Positions 14,155 through 21,690 of a DNA stretch of 36,543 bases are shown here, one piece after another. The notes beneath the pieces were generated by a model. That model searched no databases, was not told where the DNA came from, and was given only the letters and a program-made list of their open reading frames with translations. Position 1 is the stretch's first letter; each line of letters opens with the position of its first letter. The stretch covers positions 1-36,543 of the forward strand of contig CACYXE010000017.1 of assembly GCA_902778275.1 (NCBI GenBank), written 5' to 3'. This stretch comes from Oscillospiraceae bacterium (lineage in GTDB: Bacteria > Bacillota > Clostridia > Oscillospirales > Oscillospiraceae). Position numbers and translations under genes: made by a program.

Positions 14155-15096
14155 TTATTTGCCTTTGTAATAATGCTTCTCGGAATTGAGCATGGCGCTG
14201 CAGGTGGCCAGGGACAGATAGGTCTGCTCCGGGGGATCGCTGCGGCCGCTGATGGCGATGGGGATATTACAGCCCACCAGGATGCCGAAGCCGGTAGCCT
14301 TGGCGTTGCGCTGCAGGACCTTGACCAGCAGGTTGCCGGACATCAGATTGGGCACCACGATACCGTCGAATTCGCCGCAGTAGGGGCAGTCGTAATTCTT
14401 CAGGCGGGCAGCCTCCTTGCTGACGATCAGGTCATAGGAGATGGGGCCTACCAGGTTGCAGTCGGCGATGGGACGCATCTTGTGGTTGCGGACGATGGTC
14501 TGATCCTCCACGGTGTCGCGCATCTGGAAGCTGGGGGTCTCCACCAGGGACAGCAGGGCGATGTTGGGAGTCGTGATCTCAAAGACGCTCAGAGCCTTGA
14601 CCATGTTCTTGGCCACTTCCACGCGGGCGTCGGCCGGGGGATTGATCAGCAGCGTCACGTCGGAGATGGCCATCACCTTCTCGTACTCGGGCACTTTCAG
14701 GAACACCACATGGGTGACCAGCTCATCTTCTCTGACCAGGTGGTTGGCCCGGTTGAGAACGGGCATCAGGAAATCGCGGGTCTGGGTATTGCCGCGCACC
14801 AGGCAGTCCGCGCTGCCGGCCTTGATCATCTCGATGGCAAACTGCACCACATTGGTGTCGTCGGGCACCGGCTGCAGCACATAGTCCCGCTCGGTCATGC
14901 CCAGCCGCTCGATCACGGCCATGATTTTCGCCTCGTTGCCGATCAGGATGGGCTCCACAAAGCCGTCCTCCTGGGCGTCGAACACGCCCTTCAGGATGTT
15001 CTCGGCATCCGCGCCGGCAACGGCCACGCGCATGACCTTCTTGCCCGCCTTGGCTTTCTCCACGATGCCGGCAAATTCTTTTTCAAAATAGTCCAT
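14155..15096 (-). CDS. Phosphate acetyl/butyryltransferase family protein
   Basis: 313 residues of the PTA_PTB family, which interconverts acyl-CoA and acyl phosphate. The fold is recognised from AVAGADAENILKGV at the start, the EPILIGNEAKI strand, ADCLVRGNTQTRDFLMPVLN (substrate loop), the ISDVTLLINP strand, and the C-terminal GFGILVGCNIPIAISGRSD phosphate-binding region. Size and the RxDP segment suit a phosphate butyryltransferase or the similar stand-alone domain of bifunctional enoyl-CoA hydratase/phosphotransferases. No butyrate or acetate kinase gene is adjacent, so the pairing and acyl chain are unknown. An unusual CPYCGEF motif (CxxC) lies before the conserved DGIVVPNLMSG segment. 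GAAGGAG precedes the ATG. Confidence 0.88.
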   Translation of the reverse strand: MDYFEKEFAGIVEKAKAGKKVMRVAVAGADAENILKGVFDAQEDGFVEPILIGNEAKIMAVIERLGMTERDYVLQPVPDDTNVVQFAIEMIKAGSADCLVRGNTQTRDFLMPVLNRANHLVREDELVTHVVFLKVPEYEKVMAISDVTLLINPPADARVEVAKNMVKALSVFEITTPNIALLSLVETPSFQMRDTVEDQTIVRNHKMRPIADCNLVGPISYDLIVSKEAARLKNYDCPYCGEFDGIVVPNLMSGNLLVKVLQRNAKATGFGILVGCNIPIAISGRSDPPEQTYLSLATCSAMLNSEKHYYKGK

Positions 15097-15144
15097 TACG
15101 ATATTCTCCTTCGTTAAGCTTTATTCCGAACTCGATGTGATCAT

Positions 15145-15173
15145 ATTCTATCATCCGCGGCACCACATTACAA
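15145..15173 (-). promoter_or_regulatory. Promoter for the phosphate acyltransferase-like gene
   Basis: On the minus strand TTGTAA (15168-15173), a 17-bp spacer and TAGAAT (15145-15150), about 50 bp before the ATG. Confidence 0.65.
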
Positions 15174-15183
15174 GGGAAAACCG

Positions 15184-15237
15184 CAGTTTTGGCGAAAGAA
15201 AACTGACTTTTGCCGCCCCCTTGGGGCCTTGGCGGCA
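15184..15237 (-). terminator. Weak terminator-like hairpins after tagA
   Basis: TGCCGCC (15211-15217) pairs with GGCGGCA (15231-15237). A second hairpin, CAGTTTT (15184-15190) with AAAACTG (15199-15205), follows on the minus strand. The T-run is poor. Confidence 0.4.
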
Positions 15238-15250
15238 GTTCGCTGCCCGA

Positions 15251-15982
15251 TCAATCCCGCCGGTCCAGGCCGCCGATGCGGCGCACCTTGCCCAGGAAGC
15301 GCACATTGCTGCGGAAGAAGCGGCCGAAGCGCTTGGGCTCCTTGGCGATCCGGTACAGCCACTCCAGATTCAGCTTCAGGAAGATCTCCGGCGCCCGCTG
15401 CTTTTGGCCGCTGAGCACGTCGAAGGAACCGCCCACGCCGACGAACACGCCCTTGTCGAACTCGTCGAGCCAGCGGGCGATCAGCAGCTCCTGCCGGGGC
15501 ACGCCCAGGGCCACCAGCACCAGATCCGGCCGCTGCTCCAGCACGTCCCGGAACACCGCGTCGTCCTCATGGTCATAGCCGTTTTTCGCGCCTGCGATCA
15601 CAGCGCCGGGCACCTCTGTCCCGATGCGTCTGACCAGCGCCTGCAGCACTTCCTCCCTGGCACCGTACAGGTAAATGCGCCGGCCCGTCTGCCCCGCGTG
15701 ACAGATCAGCTCCCAGGCCAGCTCCACACCGGTCACCCGGCCGGGCAGTTCCAGCCCCAGGCCGCGCGCCGCCCGGACCACGCCGATCCCGTCGGGCACG
15801 ATGGTAGCCGCATCCGAGCAAAGCACCGCGTCCAGCTCCGGCGTCGCCTGGGCGATCATCATGACCTCCGGGTTGGCCGTCACCACGAACAGTCGTTCCT
15901 CCCGATCCATGGCCCCGTCGGCCAGCCGGAAAAAGTCTGCCTGGCTGCCGGTATACAGTTTTTCAAAATAGTCCTTCAGCAT
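15251..15982 (-). CDS. tagA: WecG/TagA/CpsF-family glycosyltransferase (probable ManNAc transferase)
   Basis: 243 residues, full length for the GT26 family. TagA transfers ManNAc from UDP-ManNAc to undecaprenyl-diphosphate-GlcNAc, an early step of teichoic-acid-type wall polymer synthesis at the inner membrane face. Signature parts in order are VVTANPEVMMIA, the catalytic-Asp loop IVPDGIGVV, GVELAWELI, RIYLYGAREEVL, LVLVALGVPRQELLI and GVGGSFDVLSGQKQRAP, then a basic C-terminal tail (IAKEPKRFGRFFRSN) of the kind that contacts the membrane. It lies 11 bp downstream of wecB, which makes its donor substrate, so the pair is an operon with matched function. No tagB/tagF or flippase is seen in the window. 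Confidence 0.92.
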   Translation of the reverse strand: MLKDYFEKLYTGSQADFFRLADGAMDREERLFVVTANPEVMMIAQATPELDAVLCSDAATIVPDGIGVVRAARGLGLELPGRVTGVELAWELICHAGQTGRRIYLYGAREEVLQALVRRIGTEVPGAVIAGAKNGYDHEDDAVFRDVLEQRPDLVLVALGVPRQELLIARWLDEFDKGVFVGVGGSFDVLSGQKQRAPEIFLKLNLEWLYRIAKEPKRFGRFFRSNVRFLGKVRRIGGLDRRD

Positions 15983-15993
15983 AGCCGTGTTCC

Positions 15994-17106
15994 TCAGGCT
16001 TTCCGAAAGCGCTCCACGATGGCGTCGGCGATGCGGCGGCTGGCATACCCGTCCCCGTAGGGATTGCTGGCATGGCTCATCCGCTCATATTCCTCCCGGT
16101 CGCTGAGCAGCTCATCCACGATCTCAAAGATCTTCTCCTCGTCCGTCCCCGCCAGCTTCAGCGTACCGGCCTCGATGCCCTCGGGCCGCTCGGTGGTGTC
16201 CCGCAGGACCACCACGGGCTTGCCCAGGGACGGCGCCTCCTCCTGGATGCCGCCGCTGTCGGTGAGGATCAGGTAGGAGTGGGCCAGCAGATTGTGGAAC
16301 TGGATCACCTCCAGGGGCGGAATGAGCTTGACCCGCTCGCAGTCGCCCAGGCATTCCTCGGCCACGCTCTTCACCCTGGGGTTGAGGTGCACCGGGTAGA
16401 TCACCTTGATGTCCTCATACTTGTCCAGGATGCGGCGGATGGCCCGGAACATGCCCCGCATGGGGTCGCCCAGGTTTTCCCGGCGGTGGGCCGTCAGTGT
16501 GATGAGCCGGCTGCCCGCCGCCCAGTCGCTAAGCTCATCGGCGTAGTCCGGGCGGACGGTGGTCCGCATGGCGTCGATGGCGGTGTTGCCGGTGACGTAG
16601 ATGCTCTCGGCCCTGCGGCCCTCCCGCAGCAGGTTGTCCCGGCTCTTGGCGGTGGGGGCAAAGTTCATGTCCGCCATGGCGCTGACGAACTGCCGGTTCA
16701 TCTCCTCCGGATAGGGGGAATATTTGTTGTAGGTCCGCAGCCCCGCCTCCACATGGCCGATGGCCACCTGCTGATAAAAGGCGGCCAGGGCGCCGGCGAA
16801 GGTGGTGGTGGTGTCCCCGTGGACCAGCACGATGTCCGGCTGCACCTCGCGGATCACATCCTCCAGGCCTTTGAGTACCCGGGCGGTGATGTCCGACAGG
16901 GTCTGCCCATGCTGCATGATGTTCAGATCGTACTCCGGCACGATGGCGAAGGCCTCCAGCACCTGATCCAGCATCTCCCTGTGCTGGGCGGTGACGCAGA
17001 CGGTGCAGGAGATCTCCGGCCGGCTTTTCAGTTCGATCACCAGCGGCGCCATCTTGATGGTCTCCGGCCGGGTGCCGAAGATGGTCAGGACCTTGATCTT
17101 TTCCAT
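15994..17106 (-). CDS. wecB: UDP-N-acetylglucosamine 2-epimerase (non-hydrolysing)
   Basis: 370 residues. It interconverts UDP-GlcNAc and UDP-ManNAc in the cytoplasm. The family markers are all present: FGTRPETIKMAP at the N-terminus, VHGDTTTT (Asp), GHVEAGLRT (Glu), YPEEMNRQ (Glu), TAHRREN (His/Arg), and the C-terminal LTDSGGIQEEAPSLGKPVVV nucleotide-binding stretch. The product is the donor for the TagA-like transferase encoded just downstream. A TTGAAA-N17-TATAAT promoter precedes it, and a 7-bp stem hairpin (17120-17126 with 17132-17138) lies in its short leader, close to the ribosome binding site AGAGGA. Also named MnaA in Gram-positives. Confidence 0.95.
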   Translation of the reverse strand: MEKIKVLTIFGTRPETIKMAPLVIELKSRPEISCTVCVTAQHREMLDQVLEAFAIVPEYDLNIMQHGQTLSDITARVLKGLEDVIREVQPDIVLVHGDTTTTFAGALAAFYQQVAIGHVEAGLRTYNKYSPYPEEMNRQFVSAMADMNFAPTAKSRDNLLREGRRAESIYVTGNTAIDAMRTTVRPDYADELSDWAAGSRLITLTAHRRENLGDPMRGMFRAIRRILDKYEDIKVIYPVHLNPRVKSVAEECLGDCERVKLIPPLEVIQFHNLLAHSYLILTDSGGIQEEAPSLGKPVVVLRDTTERPEGIEAGTLKLAGTDEEKIFEIVDELLSDREEYERMSHASNPYGDGYASRRIADAIVERFRKA

Positions 17107-17151
17107 ATCGTCCTCTTTCCGCCCGGCCTGTCCGGGCGTTTCGTTTTTCCT

Positions 17152-17180
17152 ATTATACTATGCCGCCGCCCGGGTTTCAA
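17152..17180 (-). promoter_or_regulatory. Sigma-A promoter for wecB-tagA
   Basis: On the minus strand TTGAAA (17175-17180), a 17-bp spacer and TATAAT (17152-17157). This is close to consensus. Confidence 0.85.
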
Positions 17181-17202
17181 CAAATGAATTTTTTGCCCAG
17201 GC

Positions 17203-17230
17203 GCAACCGGATCGCTTTTTCCGGTGTTAG
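17203..17230 (+). promoter_or_regulatory. Candidate ECF-type autoregulated promoter of the sigma operon
   Basis: GCAACC at 17203-17208 resembles the ECF -35 element (GGAACC/TGAAAC type), with TGTTAG 16 bp further on. A perfect 6-bp dyad, ACCGGA (17206-17211) and TCCGGT (17220-17225), lies across the spacer. TATAAG at 17231-17236 is an alternative -10 without a good -35. Confidence 0.35.
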
Positions 17231-17273
17231 TATAAGTGAAAGGCCTTTCAAGACAACACAAGGAGGTGAATGC

Positions 17274-17834
17274 ATGGAGGATCGAGAGATCGTCACCTTG
17301 TTCTGGCAGCGGGACGAGCGGGCGCTGCAGGCCGCGGCGGACAAGTACGGCGGCTACTGCCGCGCGGTGGCCCGGAATATTCTGGCCGACGAGCAGGACG
17401 CGGAGGAGTGCCTCAACGACACCTGGCTGAACGCCTGGAACAGCATCCCGCCCCACAGGCCGGAGACCCTGGCCGGATACCTGGCCAAACTGACCCGCTA
17501 TGCCGCCCTGAAGCGCTGGCGGGACGAGCGGGCCCAGAAGCGCGGCGGCGGAGAGGCCGCCCTGGTCTATGAGGAGCTGGCAGACTGCATCCCCGCCCGG
17601 TGCGGCCCGGACGAGGCGCTGGCAGAGAAGGAGCTGGCGGAACTGCTTCGGCGCTTTCTGGCGCAGCTGCCCGCGACGCAGCGGCGGGTCTTTCTCTGCC
17701 GCTACTGGTACTTTGACAGCATCGCCGCCATCGCGGCGCAGTTCGGCTTCAGCGAGAGCAAGGTGAAATCCATGCTGCACCGCAGCCGCAAAAGGCTGCG
17801 GGATCTGCTCAACAAGGAGGGTTTTGCGATATGA
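17274..17834 (+). CDS. ECF-type RNA polymerase sigma factor
   Basis: 186 residues. Region 2 spans about 5-75 (ADKYGGYCRAVARNIL, DAEECLNDTWLNAWNSIPP), and region 4 about 120-180 (LPATQRRVFLCRYWYFDSIA followed by the FGFSESKVKSMLHRSRKRLR helix-turn-helix); there is no region 1 or 3, as in ECF sigma factors. The ATG at 17274 follows AAGGAGGTG. The stop overlaps the start of the membrane protein gene by ATGA, the normal arrangement of a sigma factor with its anti-sigma factor. It should direct RNA polymerase to a small regulon, probably including its own operon, when the partner releases it. Confidence 0.92.
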   Translation: MEDREIVTLFWQRDERALQAAADKYGGYCRAVARNILADEQDAEECLNDTWLNAWNSIPPHRPETLAGYLAKLTRYAALKRWRDERAQKRGGGEAALVYEELADCIPARCGPDEALAEKELAELLRRFLAQLPATQRRVFLCRYWYFDSIAAIAAQFGFSESKVKSMLHRSRKRLRDLLNKEGFAI

Positions 17835-18583
17835 CAAGCGATCAGATCCTGGACGCCATCGGTCTCGCGGACGAGACCTGGGTGGCCGACGCAAAAGCAA
17901 ACATCGCGGCTCAGCCGCGGAAAACGACGGTCTCTGTCCACCGGCGGGTGCGGCGCGTAGCGCTGCTGGCTGCCGTGGTCAGCCTGTTCTTCACCGTCAC
18001 CGCCTACGCCCTGGGCAGCCCCGCGGGGATCCTGTCCTGGTCCCTGTCCCGGGGTCTGGGTCAAAACGATTTCCGGTTCCTGCCCGCCTATGAACGGCAG
18101 GTGGGCTTTCCTGTCTCGGCTGTGGAGGAATTCTCCAACGGCTACCGCTTCCGGGAGCTGTCCCTGGTCCACAGCTCGCCGGTGGACGCGGAGGGCAACG
18201 CCCTGGCGGAATACCTGGGCCTGGACCTGGCCTATGAAAAGGCAGACGCGCCGGACGTATATCTGGACGTGGAGCCGGCTGCGCTCTCCAACGAGGAGAA
18301 CGCCCCGCCCGCCACGGAAACGCGGGAGGTCGGCGGCGTGACGGTGCGCTATCACTACAGCGTCTACATGGCCGTGCCCGCAGACTACCGTCCCACTGCG
18401 GAGGAGGAGGCGCGGGTCGCCTCCGGCGAGCTGCAGATCGGCTACGGCAGTGACGCTGTGCAGGTCAATCCCTGTGCCACCATTGGCTTTGTTATAGGCG
18501 ACGTGCGATACACCCTGCTGTGTTTTGCCGACTATGACGCCGACTACATGTTCCAAATGGCAGCGGAGCTGCTGGCCGCCTGA
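17831..18583 (+). CDS. Probable membrane anti-sigma factor
   Basis: 250 residues: a short cytoplasmic N-terminus (1-41; MTSDQILDAIGLADETWV then a basic stretch), one membrane helix at about 42-62, and a roughly 190-residue extracellular domain with no recognised family. It is translationally coupled to the ECF gene (4-bp ATGA overlap). The size and layout fit an anti-sigma factor that holds the sigma factor at the membrane and senses an envelope signal, although the N-terminus is short and no zinc-binding ZAS motif (HxxxCxxC) is present. A signal-transducing partner other than an anti-sigma factor remains possible. A strong terminator follows. Confidence 0.7.
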   Translation: MTSDQILDAIGLADETWVADAKANIAAQPRKTTVSVHRRVRRVALLAAVVSLFFTVTAYALGSPAGILSWSLSRGLGQNDFRFLPAYERQVGFPVSAVEEFSNGYRFRELSLVHSSPVDAEGNALAEYLGLDLAYEKADAPDVYLDVEPAALSNEENAPPATETREVGGVTVRYHYSVYMAVPADYRPTAEEEARVASGELQIGYGSDAVQVNPCATIGFVIGDVRYTLLCFADYDADYMFQMAAELLAA

Positions 18584-18594
18584 CGAAGGCCCAG

Positions 18595-18625
18595 GGCCGC
18601 GGAGAAGTACTCCGCGGCCTTTTTT
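18595..18625 (+). terminator. Rho-independent terminator of the sigma operon
   Basis: A 10-bp perfect stem (18595-18604 with 18610-18619) with a five-base loop, followed by six T residues. Confidence 0.92.
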
Positions 18626-18876
18626 ATTTACAACGGATAAAGGATTCGTTAAAACGGCATCATCCCCGCAGGCTGCATGCGGGAACCGGAAAAAGAACGC
18701 CGCGGCGAGCGGGAAAAGCTGGACGCGCAGCAAATGAAGCTCTGACAAATACAGTCAGCGCTTTTTCTTTGGCCGAGGTTCCATATTTTATAGAAATTGC
18801 CCGTATTCAAACCCCTCAGACCTGTGATATAATTGATTCGGAATCCTGTAACGACTTCGCCGGGGATGGTTTGCGC
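18626..18876. other. Intergenic region upstream of the zinc-ribbon gene
   Basis: It holds the promoter at 18805-18833. A short charged ORF at 18677-18745 (22 codons, ending in a TGA) has no ribosome binding site and may be a gene remnant. Nothing else is recognised. Confidence 0.5.
18805..18833 (+). promoter_or_regulatory. Extended -10 promoter for the zinc-ribbon membrane protein
   Basis: ATTCAA (18805-18810), a 17-bp spacer and TGATATAAT with consensus TATAAT at 18828-18833. Its position decides the start of the next gene: in-frame codons before it (from 18769) cannot be translated from this promoter. Confidence 0.7.
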
Positions 18877-20520
18877 ATGGACGTTTTGACCGAACAATTG
18901 AATCTTGACGTTTTGCCGCTGCCTGTCCGCTGCGTCCATTGCGGCGCAGAGGCGAACTACGATCTGGCCCGGCAGAACTACCACTGCCTGTTTTGCGGCA
19001 AATCCACCCCGGTGCAGCAGCCCCTGCGCTATGCGCAAGCCTGGCAGGAGCGGCAGCTGGGCCTGCTGCGGCGGCAGCTTTGGGATGCGGAGGCGGCGCT
19101 GTACCGCTGCCCCGGCTGCGGCGCGGTCACGCTCAGCGCCAGAGCCACCCCGGCTGACTGTGCTTTCTGCGGCAGCGAGCTGCAGCGGGGCGCCATGTCT
19201 CGGGATCTGGATCTGCCCACGCTGGCCCTGCCCTTCGTTTTGTCGGCGGAGGACGCCAGGCGCGCCCTGAAAAGCTGGGTCGGGAAAAACCGCCTGCAGA
19301 AGGAGGCCCGCCGGGTGGAAAAAGCGGCGGACCGGCTGGAGGCCTGTTATCTGCCCTGTGAGCTGCTCCGGGGACCGATGCGCTTCCAGGTCACGCGCCG
19401 GGCCTGCGCGCGCAGCTACAGCTGCCGCGGCAATGCAGAGGACGTGCTGGTCAACAGCTCCGCCCAGGTGGACAGCCTGCTGCTGAGCGCGGTGGAGCCT
19501 TTCGACTGGCGGCCCGTCCGGGCCTTCGGACCGGAGCTGTTGGGCGAGGCCAGGCTCAAGCTCCGGGACCTGCCGGAGGCTCTGTTGGAGCATCGCATCG
19601 ACGGAGAGCTGGCCACGCACCAGCTGGGCGCGGTGGAGCGGAAGCTGCGCAGCAGCGACCTGCAGCTGCAGCCGGACCGCGGCCAGGCCCTGTGCCTGTC
19701 GGTGCTGGTGCCGGTCTATCTGCTGACTGTAGAGGGCACCCGTGTGATGATCAACGGCCAGACCGGCCGCGTCGCCGTCAGCCGGGACAAGCGCGTCCGC
19801 TCCCATCAGTGGCTGATGGAGCCGCTGATCCTGTCCCTGCTGGCCACCCTGTTCTGGATCTACGCATCCGCCGGGAACCTGGAGCTGTTTATTCTGGGCA
19901 CAGCCGCCAGCGTGGTGCTGATCTTTGCGCTGCTGGGCGGTGAGCGGGGCGAACGCCTGCACAGAAGGCTGTTTCGCATCCGGGATCCGCTGACCGAGCG
20001 CTATGAGGGGCGCTTCTTTACCTCGGCCCCGCCGGAGACCGACGGAGGAAGCACCGATGGCCTGCGCTTTTATGAGGCGCCGGACGGAGAAGCCGTCCCG
20101 GTGGAGATCCGCTACTACACGGCCAGGCGCATCGGTCTGTTCCTGCTGTTTACCCTGGGTGTGCTGGCCCTGCCCTGGCTACTGAGCGTCGCGATCACTG
20201 CTTTGCGCGCGCTGTTCGGCGCGGAGGTCCGGCTGGCCGGGATCGAGACCGCCTATGGCGCGGTATGGTATGTGCTTGCCCTGGCCGCTGTTTTCCTGGG
20301 CTGTCTGAGCCTGGGCCGCAGCCTGCTGTTTGATCACCCGATCCTGTACAGGATCCTGCCTGACGGCAGCAGCCGGCCCATCCCGCCGGACAAGAGCGCG
20401 CCCGGCAGGCTCTCCCTCTGGGTGCGGCTGCGCCGGATCTTCAGCGCTGACACCATCGTGGGTCTGGCCTTTGCCGCCCTGGTGGTGTTGATCGGATCGG
20501 TATTGGCTATGATGCCGTAA
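18877..20520 (+). CDS. Double zinc-ribbon multi-pass membrane protein
   Basis: 547 residues from the ATG at 18877. The N-terminus has two treble-clef/TFIIB-like zinc ribbons: Cys19/22 with Cys37/40 (CVHCG, CLFCG), and Cys78/81 with Cys95/98 (CPGCG, CAFCG). A helical region follows, then a conserved-looking soluble stretch (about 160-300) and membrane helices at roughly 314-331 and 335-354, two more pairs in the last third, and a terminal helix ending at the C-terminus. The layout resembles Clostridia proteins annotated only as TFIIB-type zinc-ribbon-containing; function is unknown. The ribbons would lie in the cytoplasm. The next gene follows after 23 bp and is probably cotranscribed. Confidence 0.75.
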   Translation: MDVLTEQLNLDVLPLPVRCVHCGAEANYDLARQNYHCLFCGKSTPVQQPLRYAQAWQERQLGLLRRQLWDAEAALYRCPGCGAVTLSARATPADCAFCGSELQRGAMSRDLDLPTLALPFVLSAEDARRALKSWVGKNRLQKEARRVEKAADRLEACYLPCELLRGPMRFQVTRRACARSYSCRGNAEDVLVNSSAQVDSLLLSAVEPFDWRPVRAFGPELLGEARLKLRDLPEALLEHRIDGELATHQLGAVERKLRSSDLQLQPDRGQALCLSVLVPVYLLTVEGTRVMINGQTGRVAVSRDKRVRSHQWLMEPLILSLLATLFWIYASAGNLELFILGTAASVVLIFALLGGERGERLHRRLFRIRDPLTERYEGRFFTSAPPETDGGSTDGLRFYEAPDGEAVPVEIRYYTARRIGLFLLFTLGVLALPWLLSVAITALRALFGAEVRLAGIETAYGAVWYVLALAAVFLGCLSLGRSLLFDHPILYRILPDGSSRPIPPDKSAPGRLSLWVRLRRIFSADTIVGLAFAALVVLIGSVLAMMP

Positions 20521-20543
20521 CAAAAATCTAAGGAGGAGTCCCC

Positions 20544-20786
20544 ATGCGCGTCAAAGTTTACGGGACCAGGGAATGCCCCGACACCCGGGAGTGCCTGGCT
20601 ACCTACGAGGAGAAGAAGCTGGAATTTGACTTTGTGGATATTTCCCATCTGGACGGACTGAAGGCCTTTCTGGCCATCCGGGATACGGATCCGCTGTATG
20701 CTCCCATCCGGGGCGCGGGACGGGTCGGGATCCCGATGATCGAGATCGGAGAACGCCGCACCCTGGATTGGGAATCCCTGCTCTGA
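20544..20786 (+). CDS. Glutaredoxin-like small protein
   Basis: 80 residues with a thioredoxin-like start: strand VKVYGTRECPDTREC, helix, strand FDFVDIS, then GRVGIPMIEIGE with the cis-Pro segment (VGIPMI), and a short C-terminal helix. The redox motif is Cys11-Pro-Asp-Thr14, a monothiol-type CxxT in place of CxxC, with an additional Cys17 three residues later. It probably acts as a thiol oxidoreductase or an Fe-S or thiol-sensing protein in the cytoplasm. AAGGAGGAG precedes the ATG, and it follows the zinc-ribbon gene closely. Confidence 0.8.
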   Translation: MRVKVYGTRECPDTRECLATYEEKKLEFDFVDISHLDGLKAFLAIRDTDPLYAPIRGAGRVGIPMIEIGERRTLDWESLL

Positions 20787-20796
20787 CGGAGCGATA

Positions 20797-20833
20797 AAAG
20801 AGGACCGCAGATATACCATCTGCGGTCCTCTTT
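20797..20833. terminator. Bidirectional terminator after the glutaredoxin-like gene
   Basis: A 16-bp perfect stem (20797-20812 with 20818-20833) followed by T-rich sequence. It also lies just downstream of the convergent gene ending at 20845. Confidence 0.92.
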
Positions 20834-20844
20834 CTTTTTGTGCT

Positions 20845-21525
20845 TCACAGCCGGTCACCCAGCATCTTTGCCAACATACGATCCTCCGCTCCGGTCAGCT
20901 CTCGCAGATACGCGTAGACCCGACGCCGGGATTCTTCCGGCTCCTGCCGGTAGGCCTCCTCCATCAGTGCCTCCCCGAACTGAGCCTCGGGCGTGCTGTA
21001 GCGGGCCACGCCCCAGCCATAGGGTCGGCCGCAGCGGTCCATCTGGTACTCGAAATCGGCGATGCTCACATAACTGCGCATCTGCAGCCGGGTAATGACC
21101 GTGTCAAAGCCCTTGCCGCCGTCTTTCCCATAGCCGCAGCGCCGCTTGAGCTCCCTGGACAGCAGCGAGCCCGCCGCCTGCAGCGCGTCATAAACCGCCT
21201 TGTCCTTGTGCGCGGCGAAGCCGTCCTCATACAGGGCGTCAAAATCGTAGCCGTCACGGCGGTAGTTGGCAAAGGCAGGAAACCAGCGCAGGCTGATGAA
21301 GCCCGCACGGCCCTTGAAGAATTTGCCGTATACACAGCGGCCGTTGGAGGCCACCGGCCCCTTCCACTCCCAGGGCCCGTCCTCCGTCTCAGAGAACCAA
21401 AGCCGCGCCGGGGTGTGCTCCTCGATGGAAAAACCGGGGATCTCGTTGCGGAAAAAGGGCAGAAAGCCCAGCTCCTCCACCCGCTCAGCGAGGGCCTGTA
21501 AGCTGTCGATCCGGTCAATATGCAT
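20845..21525 (-). CDS. AlkZ-related protein of unknown function
   Basis: About 226 residues. The segments ERVEELGFLPFFRNEIPGFSI, WEWKGPVA and FFKGRAGFISLRWFP match a group in Clostridia that is annotated AlkZ-related; AlkZ/YcaQ are winged-helix DNA glycosylases that unhook crosslinks. The C-terminal part has a charged helical segment (ITRLQMRSYVSIADFEYQMD) and a tail rich in Glu/Arg. The catalytic Gln-x-Gln motif of AlkZ is not seen, so glycosylase activity is not supported. I start at the ATG at 21525 (Met of MHIDRID), with ACGGAGG 13 bp upstream; an in-frame ATG at 21567 and a TTG at 21591 are alternatives. It is convergent with the glutaredoxin-like gene. Confidence 0.6.
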   Translation of the reverse strand: MHIDRIDSLQALAERVEELGFLPFFRNEIPGFSIEEHTPARLWFSETEDGPWEWKGPVASNGRCVYGKFFKGRAGFISLRWFPAFANYRRDGYDFDALYEDGFAAHKDKAVYDALQAAGSLLSRELKRRCGYGKDGGKGFDTVITRLQMRSYVSIADFEYQMDRCGRPYGWGVARYSTPEAQFGEALMEEAYRQEPEESRRRVYAYLRELTGAEDRMLAKMLGDRL

Positions 21526-21612
21526 AATTTTTGTTTTGCCTCCGTCTGTTTCCTTTGTTTTAAGCATGCTCTTTTTTCCCGATTTTGACAATGCCGGGGA
21601 GAGAATTTACAC

Positions 21613-21641
21613 TTTACACATGCTTTTTCCAAGAATATAAT
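21613..21641 (+). promoter_or_regulatory. Sigma-A promoter for the nitrilase gene
   Basis: TTTACA (21613-21618), a 17-bp spacer and a consensus TATAAT (21636-21641), about 49 bp before the GTG start. Confidence 0.85.
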
Positions 21642-21690
21642 ATATCTTGTATCTTGCAAAGGCCAGCACACCATAAATGGAGGTCCTGCC

